41,297 nucleotides of DNA, from NCBI GenBank assembly GCA_034435015.1, contig DAOTYH010000032.1, positions 1 through 41,297 of the forward strand, read 5' to 3'. Below are positions 1 through 8,293 of the stretch, in pieces. This stretch comes from DAOTYH01 sp034435015. Lineage in GTDB: Bacteria; Chloroflexota; Anaerolineae; Aggregatilineales; UBA3940. The translations under genes and the position numbers were made by a program. A model generated the notes under the pieces. It did not search any database. It saw only the letters and a program-made list of their open reading frames with translations, and was not told the origin of the DNA. Position 1 is the first letter of the stretch; the number at the start of each line of letters is the position of its first letter.

Positions 1-1446
1 GCCGACACAGCCGAAGAGCTGGCGAAGAAAGAAGGCAAGGCTGTCATCCTTGTTCGTCCGGAGACGACACCAGATGACGTACATGGCATGATCGCCGCTA
101 GGGGTATCTTGACTCAGCACGGTGGTGCGACAAGCCATGCCGCAGTCGTAGCACGCCAGTTGGGCAAGCCCTGTGTGGCCGGATGCGAGGAGATAAAGAT
201 TGACCTCGCCAAGCGTCAGTTCTCCGTCGGCGGGACAGTCGTGAAGGAGGGAGACACAATCTCATTAGACGGCGCCGAAGGAGAGGTTTTCCTTGGTGCT
301 ATCCCGACAGTCTCCCCGACCTTTGATGATCAGCCGGAGCTAAAGCAAATTCTGGAGTGGGCTGACGAAATCCGCCGCCTGCAGGTCTGGGCCAACGCAG
401 ACGATCCTGAACAGGCCCGCCGCGCCCGTAGCTACGGTGCACAGGGGATCGGCCTGTGCCGTACCGAGCACATGTTCCTCGGCGACCGGACGGAGAAGTT
501 CCAGAGCGCCATTCTGGCCGAGACAGAAGAAGAGTTTCAGTCAGTCTTAGATAATGTCTTGTTGCCGCTCCAGCGCAATGACTTCTATGGCATCTTCAAA
601 GAGATGGATGGCCTGCCCGTGATCATCCGTCTGCTCGATCCGCCGCTCCACGAGTTTCTACCTCCCCTTGAAGAGCTGATCGAAGAGATCGCTACCTTGA
701 AAGCGAAGGGTGCTAAGGGAGAGGAGCTAGAGAAGAAACAACGGCTACTTGCCAAGGTCCGTGACCTGTACGAATTCAATCCGATGATGGGCTTGCGCGG
801 TTGTCGCCTGGGGCTGGTGATGCCCGGCCTGAATAAGATGCAGGTGCGGGCCATCTTTGAGGCCGCCTGCGATGCCGCCAAGGAAGGCGTGGAGGTGCAT
901 CCTGAGGTGATGATCCCGTTGACCAGCCATATCAACGAGCTGAAGGTCATCCAACCTTTGCTCGAGGAAGTGGCTAAGCAGGTCATGGAGGAGAAGGGCA
1001 TCCATATCTCGTACAAGTTCGGTACTATGATCGAATTGCCGCGTGCCGCCCTGACAGCAGGCGAGATCGCTCAGATGGCCCAGTTCTTCAGCTTTGGCAC
1101 TAACGACCTCACGCAGATGACCTTTGGCATCAGCCGTGATGATGCTGAGCGCCACTTCCTGTTGTCTTTTGTTGAGAAGGGCATCCTGCCCAAGAATCCT
1201 TTCCAGACGCTTGACCGGGAAGGCGTAGGGCGTCTGATGGAAATGGCTGTGAAGGAAGGTCGTGCGACTAGGCCGGAGCTTGAGGTTGGTATCTGCGGCG
1301 AGCACGGCGGAGACCCAGCCAGCATTGCGCTCTGCCATGAGTTAGGGTTGAACTACGTGAGTTGCTCTCCATTCCGTGTACCGATTGCCCGCTTGGCGGC
1401 CGCACATGCTGTGCTCCATGAGGGCAAGAAGGACATGGGTGACTAA
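1..1446 (+). CDS. ppdK: Pyruvate, phosphate dikinase, C-terminal half (partial at left edge)
   Basis: This enzyme interconverts pyruvate and phosphoenolpyruvate using ATP, phosphate, AMP and PPi in the cytoplasm. The reading frame is open from base 1, so the N-terminal ATP-grasp nucleotide-binding part lies outside the window; 481 residues remain of a family length of about 880. Two of the usual domains are visible. The swivelling phosphohistidine domain carries GGATSHAAVVAR, with the phospho-acceptor His around residue 46 of the fragment. The C-terminal PEP/pyruvate TIM barrel carries GLCRTEHMF, FGTNDLTQMTFG and the catalytic-Cys motif CGEHGGDP. The gene is followed by a terminator and convergent with the next gene. 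PEP synthase and enzyme I of the PTS share the fold, but the CGEHGGDP and GTNDLTQMT forms fit PPDK best. Confidence 0.97.
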   Translation, partial: ADTAEELAKKEGKAVILVRPETTPDDVHGMIAARGILTQHGGATSHAAVVARQLGKPCVAGCEEIKIDLAKRQFSVGGTVVKEGDTISLDGAEGEVFLGAIPTVSPTFDDQPELKQILEWADEIRRLQVWANADDPEQARRARSYGAQGIGLCRTEHMFLGDRTEKFQSAILAETEEEFQSVLDNVLLPLQRNDFYGIFKEMDGLPVIIRLLDPPLHEFLPPLEELIEEIATLKAKGAKGEELEKKQRLLAKVRDLYEFNPMMGLRGCRLGLVMPGLNKMQVRAIFEAACDAAKEGVEVHPEVMIPLTSHINELKVIQPLLEEVAKQVMEEKGIHISYKFGTMIELPRAALTAGEIAQMAQFFSFGTNDLTQMTFGISRDDAERHFLLSFVEKGILPKNPFQTLDREGVGRLMEMAVKEGRATRPELEVGICGEHGGDPASIALCHELGLNYVSCSPFRVPIARLAAAHAVLHEGKKDMGD

Positions 1447-1470
1447 AGGCTCAGGTTTAGCGTCATGGTA

Positions 1471-1510
1471 AAACATGAGGGGCACTCCTAACAAAGTGCC
1501 CCTCGTGTTT
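1471..1510. terminator. Bidirectional hairpin terminator between ppdK and the C45 hydrolase
   Basis: The arm at 1471-1485 (AAACATGAGGGGCAC) pairs with 1496-1510 over 15 bp, with one G-T wobble and a 10-base loop. The A-rich start and T-rich end give a short U-tract in both directions. The two flanking genes converge here, so one hairpin probably serves both. Confidence 0.8.
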
Positions 1511-1538
1511 AATTTCGGGTATTCTGGTACTCCTCAGA

Positions 1539-2618
1539 TTACTTCTCCAGCCGATAAGTAAAATACGTCCCTTCACAGGGGTTACCCCAACAAACCTGCA
1601 TCTCCAGCGTTGTCAGATCCATGATCATAGAAGCAACAGTTTTTTGCCGATCAAGCGGGTTATCCTCTGGCTCAGAGTGCGAACATATGCTGTTGGGATA
1701 GTTCACGTGATCGGTCAATATCCCCTTGATAGTCTCAGGAGTATGATATCTGGTTTTCCTTAACAGGCGCATGGCGCGGTTGATACGCACGCGGGTTCCA
1801 ATCAGGTCCTCGGTCTTATCCTCGTACTTTTTCATGCGCTGGGTCAGGTAATGATTGGTATGTGCCAGATAGCCATCCATACCGTAGATTGTGGCAAAGT
1901 GACGGGCAGAAACCTCGACATTGTACAGTTCGCCGTTTCGGTCGGCGATCAAGTGGTTGTAGCCAGCGGCCCGCCAGCGCAAAAGTACCTTACGGATCGC
2001 CTCAGAGAGCTGGGTAGCCCCTAGCACCGCACGGGACACAAAAATACGAGGCACCCCGACACGTACATCAGTCGGGTAAACTGAGTCACAGCATTGAGCA
2101 ATGCCTGCCGCATTGAAACCAATGTTGGGCAACATCCCCCCATAGGTCAAGGCCAAGAAAGGAGGTTCATCTGCAGGGGTGGCATGGATCAGGTAAGTAT
2201 TTTCTTCGTCTTCTGGAAGCCAGTCTTCGTTGTGCCCCACCAGCACATGTCCGTCTTTGGTGCGTTCTCCACTGACCGCTAGACTAGTACATCCTAGGTG
2301 GAGTGCATCAGATGTAATTGCCTCAAGACAATTCAACACCATGAGGTCGTCGAAATCTGCACCGGCGGCCTCGGCTATGCCCTTTAATTCCTCCACATAT
2401 TGGGGAGTGTGTTCTAGGGCGTAAGGATAGTACTTGTTGGCCTGTAATACTGCCTCTTCCCACGTCCACCCTATGCTGTCATAGGCTGTTTCGAAGCTGG
2501 TTTTGTAGATGTTCAGCATGCGATGGATCGCGGGTGCACAGGCCTCTCCGATCTGATGCCCCATCTCAAGATGAGTTCCCTTAACTCGAATCAAGGGGAG
2601 AACAGTATTCTCTGTCAT
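1539..2618 (-). CDS. C45-family Ntn hydrolase (acyl-CoA:6-APA acyltransferase-like)
   Basis: This 359-residue protein belongs to peptidase family C45, whose founder is the isopenicillin N acyltransferase of penicillin-making fungi. Family members cut themselves before a cysteine that then becomes the N-terminal nucleophile of an amidase or acyltransferase. Here the motif is LGCTSLAV with Cys110 as the expected nucleophile, followed by GHNEDW near residues 128-133, another hallmark of the family. There is no signal peptide. The start ATG has an AAAGG about 11 bases upstream. The gene is transcribed alone, from a good sigma-70 promoter at 2682-2709. Bacterial C45 proteins outside beta-lactam producers have mostly unknown substrates, so the family call is firm and the reaction is not. 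Confidence 0.85.
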   Translation of the reverse strand: MTENTVLPLIRVKGTHLEMGHQIGEACAPAIHRMLNIYKTSFETAYDSIGWTWEEAVLQANKYYPYALEHTPQYVEELKGIAEAAGADFDDLMVLNCLEAITSDALHLGCTSLAVSGERTKDGHVLVGHNEDWLPEDEENTYLIHATPADEPPFLALTYGGMLPNIGFNAAGIAQCCDSVYPTDVRVGVPRIFVSRAVLGATQLSEAIRKVLLRWRAAGYNHLIADRNGELYNVEVSARHFATIYGMDGYLAHTNHYLTQRMKKYEDKTEDLIGTRVRINRAMRLLRKTRYHTPETIKGILTDHVNYPNSICSHSEPEDNPLDRQKTVASMIMDLTTLEMQVCWGNPCEGTYFTYRLEK

Positions 2619-2681
2619 AACTCGCTGGCCTTTGGTTGAAATCTACTGAAAAATGGCAGTTGGCTGGTACTGCCTGCCTCC

Positions 2682-2709
2682 ATTGTATAATCGAACAGGC
2701 AGATGACAA
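2682..2709 (-). promoter_or_regulatory. Sigma-70-type promoter for the C45 hydrolase
   Basis: On the minus strand TTGTCA (2704-2709) and TACAAT (2682-2687) are separated by 16 bases; each box matches the consensus at five of six positions. It lies just past the stop codon of the DUF952 gene and about 64 bases before the hydrolase start, so the hydrolase can be expressed independently of its upstream neighbour. Confidence 0.55.
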
Positions 2710-2716
2710 TCAGGCC

Positions 2717-3061
2717 TCAGATGTCGAACTCATTGGGGAGCATAAACTGCCCATCTGCTCCCGGTTTAAAGTCCAGCACCTGCACGACTGCGTCCGCCTG
2801 AAGGGGGCCGTAGATGTGGGGATACTGCTCCCCGTCTTCCGGGCCTTCGTACCGAATCTCCGCCTGCACCCGTCCAGGATCAATGCATAACAGCACAAGG
2901 TCACGCCGGCCCCTGAAGAGAACATTGGCGACTTTGACAACCTGAGAGGGGGTTGAGCAGTGAATAAACCCCTCACTGTCGAGGGTATCGCCCCGATAAG
3001 TACCTGCCTGCTTTGCCTGTTCCCACTGAGGGCCTGTAGTGATGTGCAGGATGATCGCCAT
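2717..3061 (-). CDS. DUF952 family protein
   Basis: A 114-residue soluble protein with the conserved features of DUF952: an N-terminal IILHIT strand, the GFIHCSTPSQV motif around residues 31-41, and PHIYGPLQ near residues 81-88. Members are small cytoplasmic proteins of unknown function whose fold is thought to be related to ADP-ribosyl-transferase-like proteins; no enzyme activity has been assigned. The start ATG is preceded by GGGAGG at a good distance. The gene is divergent from comEC, and both start regions share about 140 bases. Length matches the family, and nothing in it looks damaged. Confidence 0.85.
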   Translation of the reverse strand: MAIILHITTGPQWEQAKQAGTYRGDTLDSEGFIHCSTPSQVVKVANVLFRGRRDLVLLCIDPGRVQAEIRYEGPEDGEQYPHIYGPLQADAVVQVLDFKPGADGQFMLPNEFDI

Positions 3062-3153
3062 GACAGCCTCCCTATACTCAAACTGCCTTGCAAAGCTGGA
3101 GGATATAGAAGACGGCCCCTCCGCGCAAATTGGTGGCTCTTTGAGAGGACTAT

Positions 3154-3161
3154 GCTACACT
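3154..3161 (+). promoter_or_regulatory. Extended -10 promoter for comEC
   Basis: TGCTACACT at 3153-3161 is an extended -10 element (TG-n-TACACT). A TTGGTG at 3130-3135 is too far upstream (20 bases) to be a convincing -35. Initiation near 3168 would leave a leader of about 30 bases before the comEC start. Confidence 0.4.
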
Positions 3162-3198
3162 AGGGCGCGTCGCACTTACCCGACAGGATGAAACCCCG

Positions 3199-5574
3199 AT
3201 GCAACTTGTTTACCTCGTTGCCGCTTGGCTGGCTGGAATCGCGCTGGCCCAACTGGTTAGCGCTCCTCTATGGCTCTGGGGCATTGGTGGGAGCTTAACC
3301 TTAGTCGGGCTGATTCTTGCCCGCCGCTCTTTCGGTTGGCGCCTCGTCTTTGGATGTGTCCTGCTATTCATCATGGGAGCGGCTCGTCTTACCCTGGCAG
3401 TCCCTCAATTTGATGAGGACGATTTAGCCACATACAACGATCAGGGCTTTCTGACCCTCGAAGGCTTGATCGTGGACGCCCCTGAAGTACGCGATACATC
3501 TATCAATCTGCGCGTACGGGCCGAAATGATGACCTTATCGGATGGAGAGCAGAGAGCCGTCAAAGGACTCGTGCTGGTAGAGGCCCCCAGAGTAGAAACA
3601 TACCGCTACGGCGATCCGGTGCGGGTTCGAGGAGACCTGCGCACTCCGCCCGTGTTGGGGGACTTCTCTTATCGGGACAGCCTGGCACGGGAGGGGGTCT
3701 ACAGCCTAATGCGGTATGCAGAGGTTACCGTAGTCGGCCCGCGGCGTGGTAACCCCGTGCGGGCCGCGTTGCTTGATTTTCGCGATGTTACCCACCGGGC
3801 AATCATACGCCTTCTGCCTGAACCACAGGCCTCCCTGCTGGCAGGTATCTTGCTGGGGATAGAAAGCGGCATCAGCCCGGACGTAAAGTCAGCGTTCAAT
3901 GCTGTTGGAGCAACACACATTATTGTCATTTCAGGTTCAAATCTAGCGATCCTCGCCGGCCTGATCCAGAATGTAACCCGCCGCTTTATGCGTGAGGGGT
4001 GGGCGGCGGGTATAACCATTGCCAGCGTGTTGGCCTATACGCTTTTTGTCGGAGGTGACCCTGCTGTTGTCCGGGCCGCTATCATGACAACGCTGGGGCT
4101 GATAGCCACCCGCCTGGGAAGACAAACCTTCGGGTTAGCCTCACTCTCATTTGCCGCCCTGCTTATGACGGCTTTCAACCCTTATACCTTGTGGAGTGTG
4201 AGCTTCCAGTTGAGCTTTCTTGCAACATTAGGGCTGATCCTGTATGTCGAGCCGCTTCAGGCGATATTGGCTGAGGGTCTGTCCAAGCTAGCGGCGGCTG
4301 AGCGCGCCCGTCAGATTGTCGCGGCTACTTCGGATGCTTTCGTGGTAACGGTAGCCGCCCAGATCACTACAACGCCGATCATGGCCTACTATTTCGGGCG
4401 TTTCCCGATTCTCTCACTCCCTGTCAATTTCTTGATCGTCCCAGCTCAGACACCAGTTATGATCTTGGGAGGGCTGGGCGTGCTTACATCATTGGTGGTA
4501 TGGCCTGTCGGGCAGGCTCTGAGCTGGGGCGGCTGGCTCTTTCTCAGCTACACATGGGTAATTGTTGACAGTGCGGCGAGATTACCCTTTGCTTCACTGA
4601 GTGTTGGAGATCTCCCGCCGCTGACAGTGTGGGGGATATATGGTCTGATGCTTGCCCTGACTGTCATCATGAAAGCCGATCAGGCACAACGGGCCAAGTG
4701 GGGAGACTGGCTGAGGCAGGCGCTGAGCATCAAACTGATGGGCAGTGCAGGCCTGGTGCTTGCGGCATTGCTGATGGTTGCGGCGGCGGCATTACCGGAT
4801 AGCCGTCTGCACATCACGTTTATTGATGTGGGGGCAGGCACAGCCACGCTGATTGAGACGCCCAGCGGGAGACAAATCTTGGTGGATGGAGGCGGCAGTG
4901 GGCGAAGGCTTTCAGCGACGCTCGGAAGCCGTCTGCCCTTCTGGGATAGGCAACTCGATCTGCTGATCATCACTCAGCCAACGGAGAGACATATCAGCGG
5001 GCTGGCTAACGTTCTGGAGCGTTACCGTTTCGATGCAGTGATGACCAACGGTGTGTGGCCTGACACTGAGGGTGCTAGAGCCTTGCAGGAAAGGCTGGAG
5101 TATCAGAATATCCAGGAGGTTGTAGCCAGACCGGGGATGCAGGTCAGCGTGGGAGATGGGGTGATACTGGAGGTGCTTTACTCACAAACTACACAGCCGC
5201 TGAACGATGAAACAGCCCCCGGTGAGCCAGTGGTTATACTGCTGAGGTACGGTGATCTGCGAGTCCTCTTGACCGGGGAGCTGTCATCAGAAGGAGAAGC
5301 CACCCTGCTGAACAGCGGCATTCCCTTAAGTGCATCTGTGTTGCAAGTAGCACGCAGTGGTGACAAGTCCGTGACAGGCGAGGCATTTCTGACGGCGGTG
5401 GAGCCACGGATAGCGATATTGCCGGTCGAGGCAGGCAATCGCTATGGACTGCCTGACGCCGAAACGCTAGACCGTATGGAGAGTGCTCATGTCACTTTGT
5501 ACCGTACCGATCAGGATGGGACGATCCGGCTTATCTCCGACGGAACGCACTTATGGATCAGACTAGATCGGTAG
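3199..5574 (+). CDS. comEC: ComEC/Rec2-family DNA channel with a degenerate metallo-beta-lactamase domain
   Basis: ComEC is the inner-membrane channel that carries single-stranded DNA into the cytoplasm during natural transformation. The 791-residue length is normal. An N-terminal DUF4131-like region is followed by the multi-helix competence domain, with GILLGIESGISPD and THIIVISGSNLAILAG at about residues 216-256. The C-terminal metallo-beta-lactamase fold starts near residue 536 (ITFIDVGAG, ILVDGGG). In typical ComEC this domain is thought to be the nuclease that degrades the non-transported strand. Here the usual HxHxDH site reads Q593-x-T595-x-R597-H598, the HHGS motif reads R719-S-G-D, and the GHPH motif reads G750-L-P-D. 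Nearly all metal ligands are therefore missing. The start has AGGATGA upstream and an extended -10 promoter. No other competence gene is nearby. Confidence 0.93.
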   Translation: MQLVYLVAAWLAGIALAQLVSAPLWLWGIGGSLTLVGLILARRSFGWRLVFGCVLLFIMGAARLTLAVPQFDEDDLATYNDQGFLTLEGLIVDAPEVRDTSINLRVRAEMMTLSDGEQRAVKGLVLVEAPRVETYRYGDPVRVRGDLRTPPVLGDFSYRDSLAREGVYSLMRYAEVTVVGPRRGNPVRAALLDFRDVTHRAIIRLLPEPQASLLAGILLGIESGISPDVKSAFNAVGATHIIVISGSNLAILAGLIQNVTRRFMREGWAAGITIASVLAYTLFVGGDPAVVRAAIMTTLGLIATRLGRQTFGLASLSFAALLMTAFNPYTLWSVSFQLSFLATLGLILYVEPLQAILAEGLSKLAAAERARQIVAATSDAFVVTVAAQITTTPIMAYYFGRFPILSLPVNFLIVPAQTPVMILGGLGVLTSLVVWPVGQALSWGGWLFLSYTWVIVDSAARLPFASLSVGDLPPLTVWGIYGLMLALTVIMKADQAQRAKWGDWLRQALSIKLMGSAGLVLAALLMVAAAALPDSRLHITFIDVGAGTATLIETPSGRQILVDGGGSGRRLSATLGSRLPFWDRQLDLLIITQPTERHISGLANVLERYRFDAVMTNGVWPDTEGARALQERLEYQNIQEVVARPGMQVSVGDGVILEVLYSQTTQPLNDETAPGEPVVILLRYGDLRVLLTGELSSEGEATLLNSGIPLSASVLQVARSGDKSVTGEAFLTAVEPRIAILPVEAGNRYGLPDAETLDRMESAHVTLYRTDQDGTIRLISDGTHLWIRLDR

Positions 5575-5610
5575 AAGCGCAAAACTCCTCCAGCCGACAC
5601 AGTCCCCCAA

Positions 5611-7197
5611 TTAGGGCTGGGTGATAATCAGGCGGGCAAGAAAGCGATCAATGATGGCACGGATGAGATTTCCCTGCCCCCATTGCAAGACGAGATCGGC
5701 CATGAAGACTTCGCTGTCTTTGCCGGGGCGTGGAGGGATGGTCACCTTCAACCGTAAAGAGGTTTCAGGCTTGTCGAGCACAGCTAATGTGAAATTGCCG
5801 TGACTGTCTGTCTCTGCCCTTGCACTGATCGCCTGCCAGTCCCATCCTATTTTCTCCCCGAAAAAGTGTTCACATACGACCTGTACGTAAGCACCTGCCA
5901 CAGTTTGTCCGCTGTCCAACAGCGTACCTTGCACGACTGTAACGTCTGGCGCCAGTGCTCGCAACAGTTTTGGCCCTGCAGGATGGGTGACAGCCGCCAG
6001 CGCTCGAACAACCCACTCGTGAGGCGCATGATCGGCTAGTCCCAATAGGGCCTCTACTGCGGCTTCGCTGTTCAGGGCGGCAAGACCTTCCAGTGCCGCA
6101 CGTTGGATATCGGGGTTCTCATCACCTCCCAGTTTGCTCAGCAAGTTGATCCCTTCAGGATGACGACTGCGGGCAAGCACTTCGATCACCAGACGGCGCA
6201 TACTGGCATCTTCGTGTTCCGCGAAGGGGCGTAATACCTCCACCACGAGAGGGCCTGCATCCTCAAGGGCAGTCAACGCGGCTGAGACATGGTGATGAGC
6301 AGGAGATGACACTACAAACTGAAAGACCGCTTCCAGTGCCTGCGGTGTCCCGATTTCAACCAGCATCCGTGCCGCCTCTTCCGCAGAGGTCCGGCCCTCC
6401 GAGCGGTGGAGTTGCTCCTTGTAGCGGGCGGTAATGCGGTTGTCGCCCAACTGGCTCAGCGCACGAGCAATAGCGATCAGTACCCTGCGTTCACCGCCGG
6501 AGCGCTGTTCGCGCAGGAAGCGCCTATAAAGAAAGCCAGTAGTCCACTTTTGGCCGCTAGCACCCAGCTTTTCCGCGGCAGATACCCGCACTGTCGGGTT
6601 GTGATGCCGCAACCCCCATAGCAAATCCCCGACAGTGTGTATCCCGCTCACAAAGAGGCCCATCCCGGCCAGCTCGCGGTTGTGGCTGGGTGGTACGTCT
6701 ACACCCAGCCTGACCCCAGCAACCAGCACCCGCCTGCGCTTGGCGGCGGGCCATGCCTTGTATTGATCGCTCCGTAACACAATCGAGAGGGCCTGGCGTG
6801 ATTCCTCGCCTAGTCTGTCTAGCGCCTCCCAGTCATTGCGGAGCAGGATGCCTCGAAGCGCCAGCAAGGAAGCGGCCTCAGGCGCCGGCAGGGCGGCCAG
6901 TGCTTGTGCAGCCAGCCCTGCTACCTCTCGCCGCGAACTAAATGCAAGCTCTGCAAGCGTGTTGACGGCAGTCTGATCACCGATCTTCTGCAGGGACTCC
7001 ACTGCCCAATGCAGTACATACTGGTCGCTCTCTCTACGCAGGAGCCGTGCCAGATGGGGGACAGCAGTAGACTGCCCTAGCTCACCAAGTGCCCGGACAG
7101 CGTGCCGCCGGATCAGGGGGTTGCGATGATATAGAAGCCGGCATAGACCTGCCACATCCTTCCGCGCTAGACAGCGCTCCACCTGCGATAGATTCAT
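5611..7197 (-). CDS. HEAT-repeat protein with a C-terminal beta-sandwich domain
   Basis: A 528-residue protein without a signal peptide. Residues about 1-130 and 180-410 are tandem alpha-helical HEAT/PBS-lyase-type repeats, for example NPLIRRHAVRALGELG, DENPDIQRAALEGLAAL and NPTVRVSAAEKLGASG. Such repeats form curved scaffolds that bind partner proteins. Residues about 420-500 change to a beta-rich segment (VQGTLLDSGQTVAGAYVQV, then TDSHGNFTLAVL) that resembles carboxypeptidase-regulatory-like or Ig-like sandwiches. The ATG lies three bases after the stop of the upstream SPFH gene, so the two are probably translated in a coupled way and act together at the membrane. No enzymatic motif is visible and the exact role is unknown. 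Confidence 0.8.
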   Translation of the reverse strand: MNLSQVERCLARKDVAGLCRLLYHRNPLIRRHAVRALGELGQSTAVPHLARLLRRESDQYVLHWAVESLQKIGDQTAVNTLAELAFSSRREVAGLAAQALAALPAPEAASLLALRGILLRNDWEALDRLGEESRQALSIVLRSDQYKAWPAAKRRRVLVAGVRLGVDVPPSHNRELAGMGLFVSGIHTVGDLLWGLRHHNPTVRVSAAEKLGASGQKWTTGFLYRRFLREQRSGGERRVLIAIARALSQLGDNRITARYKEQLHRSEGRTSAEEAARMLVEIGTPQALEAVFQFVVSSPAHHHVSAALTALEDAGPLVVEVLRPFAEHEDASMRRLVIEVLARSRHPEGINLLSKLGGDENPDIQRAALEGLAALNSEAAVEALLGLADHAPHEWVVRALAAVTHPAGPKLLRALAPDVTVVQGTLLDSGQTVAGAYVQVVCEHFFGEKIGWDWQAISARAETDSHGNFTLAVLDKPETSLRLKVTIPPRPGKDSEVFMADLVLQWGQGNLIRAIIDRFLARLIITQP

Positions 7198-7200
7198 TTC

Positions 7201-8127
7201 CTACCCGGCACTGCCATCCTCGTTACGATGCTTGCTGTTAACTTCGACAAAGCGTTGTGCCAAGCTTGTAAATTCGAGGGGGAAAATGTACTTGGTAGCA
7301 GGGCTGGCCCCTAGGTCGCGCAGGGTGGCGAGATACTGGAGGGCAAGGGTGTTTTCATCCACATCATGAGCCACCGCTTGGATTGCGCTGAGCGCCTGAG
7401 CATAGCCCTGACCCCGCATCGCCAACGCCTGCTGTTCAGCTTGGGCGGCCAGAACAACCGCCTCTTTCTGACCCTCGGCCTGAAGTATGGCGGCCTGTTT
7501 TTCCCCTTCAGCACGCAGGATAGCGGCCTGCCGGGCGCCCTCTGCCTCCGTGACAGTAGCACGGCGGTTGCGCTCCGCCGACATCTGACGGTTCATAGCT
7601 TCCTGCACTTCACGAGGTGGTTCAATCTCCCGTATTTCCACTCCTGTGATCTTCACTCCCCAACGCTCGGTTACTTCATCCAGCTTGGTGCGTAACAGGC
7701 TGTTGATCTGTTCCCGCTTGGCAAGCACATCATCCAGCACAATATCACCGATGACAGCCCGCAGCGTCGTCGTGGCAATGCCAAGTGAAGCACGGGCGAA
7801 GTCACTAACTTGCACGACTGAGAGTTCCGGCTCAAAGACGCGCCAGTAGATCAGGAAATCAATGTTGATTGGAGCGTTATCTTTGGTGATCGAGGTCTGG
7901 CGCGGAATCTCCAGCACAGTCTCGCGCAGGTCTACTTTAGTTGCCTGCTCGATGATCGGCAGGACAAACACCACGCCCGGCCCGCGGGTCCCTGCCAGCC
8001 GCCCTAGCCGGAAGACAACCAGCCGCTCATACTCCCTGACCACACGAAACGAGACAACCAACAGCGCAAAAGCGAGAAGCCCAATCCCTACAATTAAACA
8101 CAACAGGACACCAGTCAGTCCGGCCAT
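7201..8127 (-). CDS. SPFH/stomatin-like (slipin/QmcA-type) membrane protein
   Basis: A 308-residue SPFH (band 7) protein. One hydrophobic anchor spans residues 5-27. It is followed by the conserved band-7 core: YERLVVFRLGR, GPGVVFVLPIIE, the DLRE stretch, and EIREIEPPREVQEAMNRQM near residues 165-183. A long Ala/Glu/Gln-rich coiled coil (residues about 185-245, repeated A-x-LxAEGEKQAA units) drives oligomerisation. Family members form large ring- or cage-like assemblies that organise membrane microdomains and often control proteases. Bacterial slipins are often paired with NfeD; none is present here, and the downstream partner is the HEAT-repeat protein instead. The start has GAGGTGAG just upstream. 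Confidence 0.92.
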   Translation of the reverse strand: MAGLTGVLLCLIVGIGLLAFALLVVSFRVVREYERLVVFRLGRLAGTRGPGVVFVLPIIEQATKVDLRETVLEIPRQTSITKDNAPINIDFLIYWRVFEPELSVVQVSDFARASLGIATTTLRAVIGDIVLDDVLAKREQINSLLRTKLDEVTERWGVKITGVEIREIEPPREVQEAMNRQMSAERNRRATVTEAEGARQAAILRAEGEKQAAILQAEGQKEAVVLAAQAEQQALAMRGQGYAQALSAIQAVAHDVDENTLALQYLATLRDLGASPATKYIFPLEFTSLAQRFVEVNSKHRNEDGSAG

Positions 8128-8230
8128 GTCTCACCTCTCTCTACAAGCAGATGAATACACAACAACCACCTTCTTGATGGCTCATGTTATGCTACAGGGG
8201 CTTTCTCTTCTGTGCAAACTGAGGGGAAAG

Positions 8231-8260
8231 TTGCCGGTTTGCATCCGGCTGTTGCATAAT
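8231..8260 (+). promoter_or_regulatory. Sigma-70-type promoter for the HypE-like gene
   Basis: TTGCCG (8231-8236) and CATAAT (8255-8260) are separated by 18 bases. The -10 box matches five of six consensus positions. Initiation near 8267 leaves a leader of about 27 bases containing the AGAGGA ribosome site. Confidence 0.5.
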
Positions 8261-8293
8261 CGCCCCTGTCACTGCGACCGAGAGGATCATCTT

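Noticed and set aside
745..1338. Open frame of 197 codons antisense to ppdK
   Set aside because: The ppdK frame is conserved throughout this stretch; the antisense product has no recognisable features.
5575..5620. Terminator between comEC and the HEAT-repeat gene
   Set aside because: Only a six-base CCAGCC/GGCTGG pairing with a long loop is visible, too weak to call.
7862..8293. In-frame N-terminal extension of the HypE-like protein
   Set aside because: It is antisense to the SPFH gene and lies upstream of a good promoter and ribosome site for the ATG at 8294.
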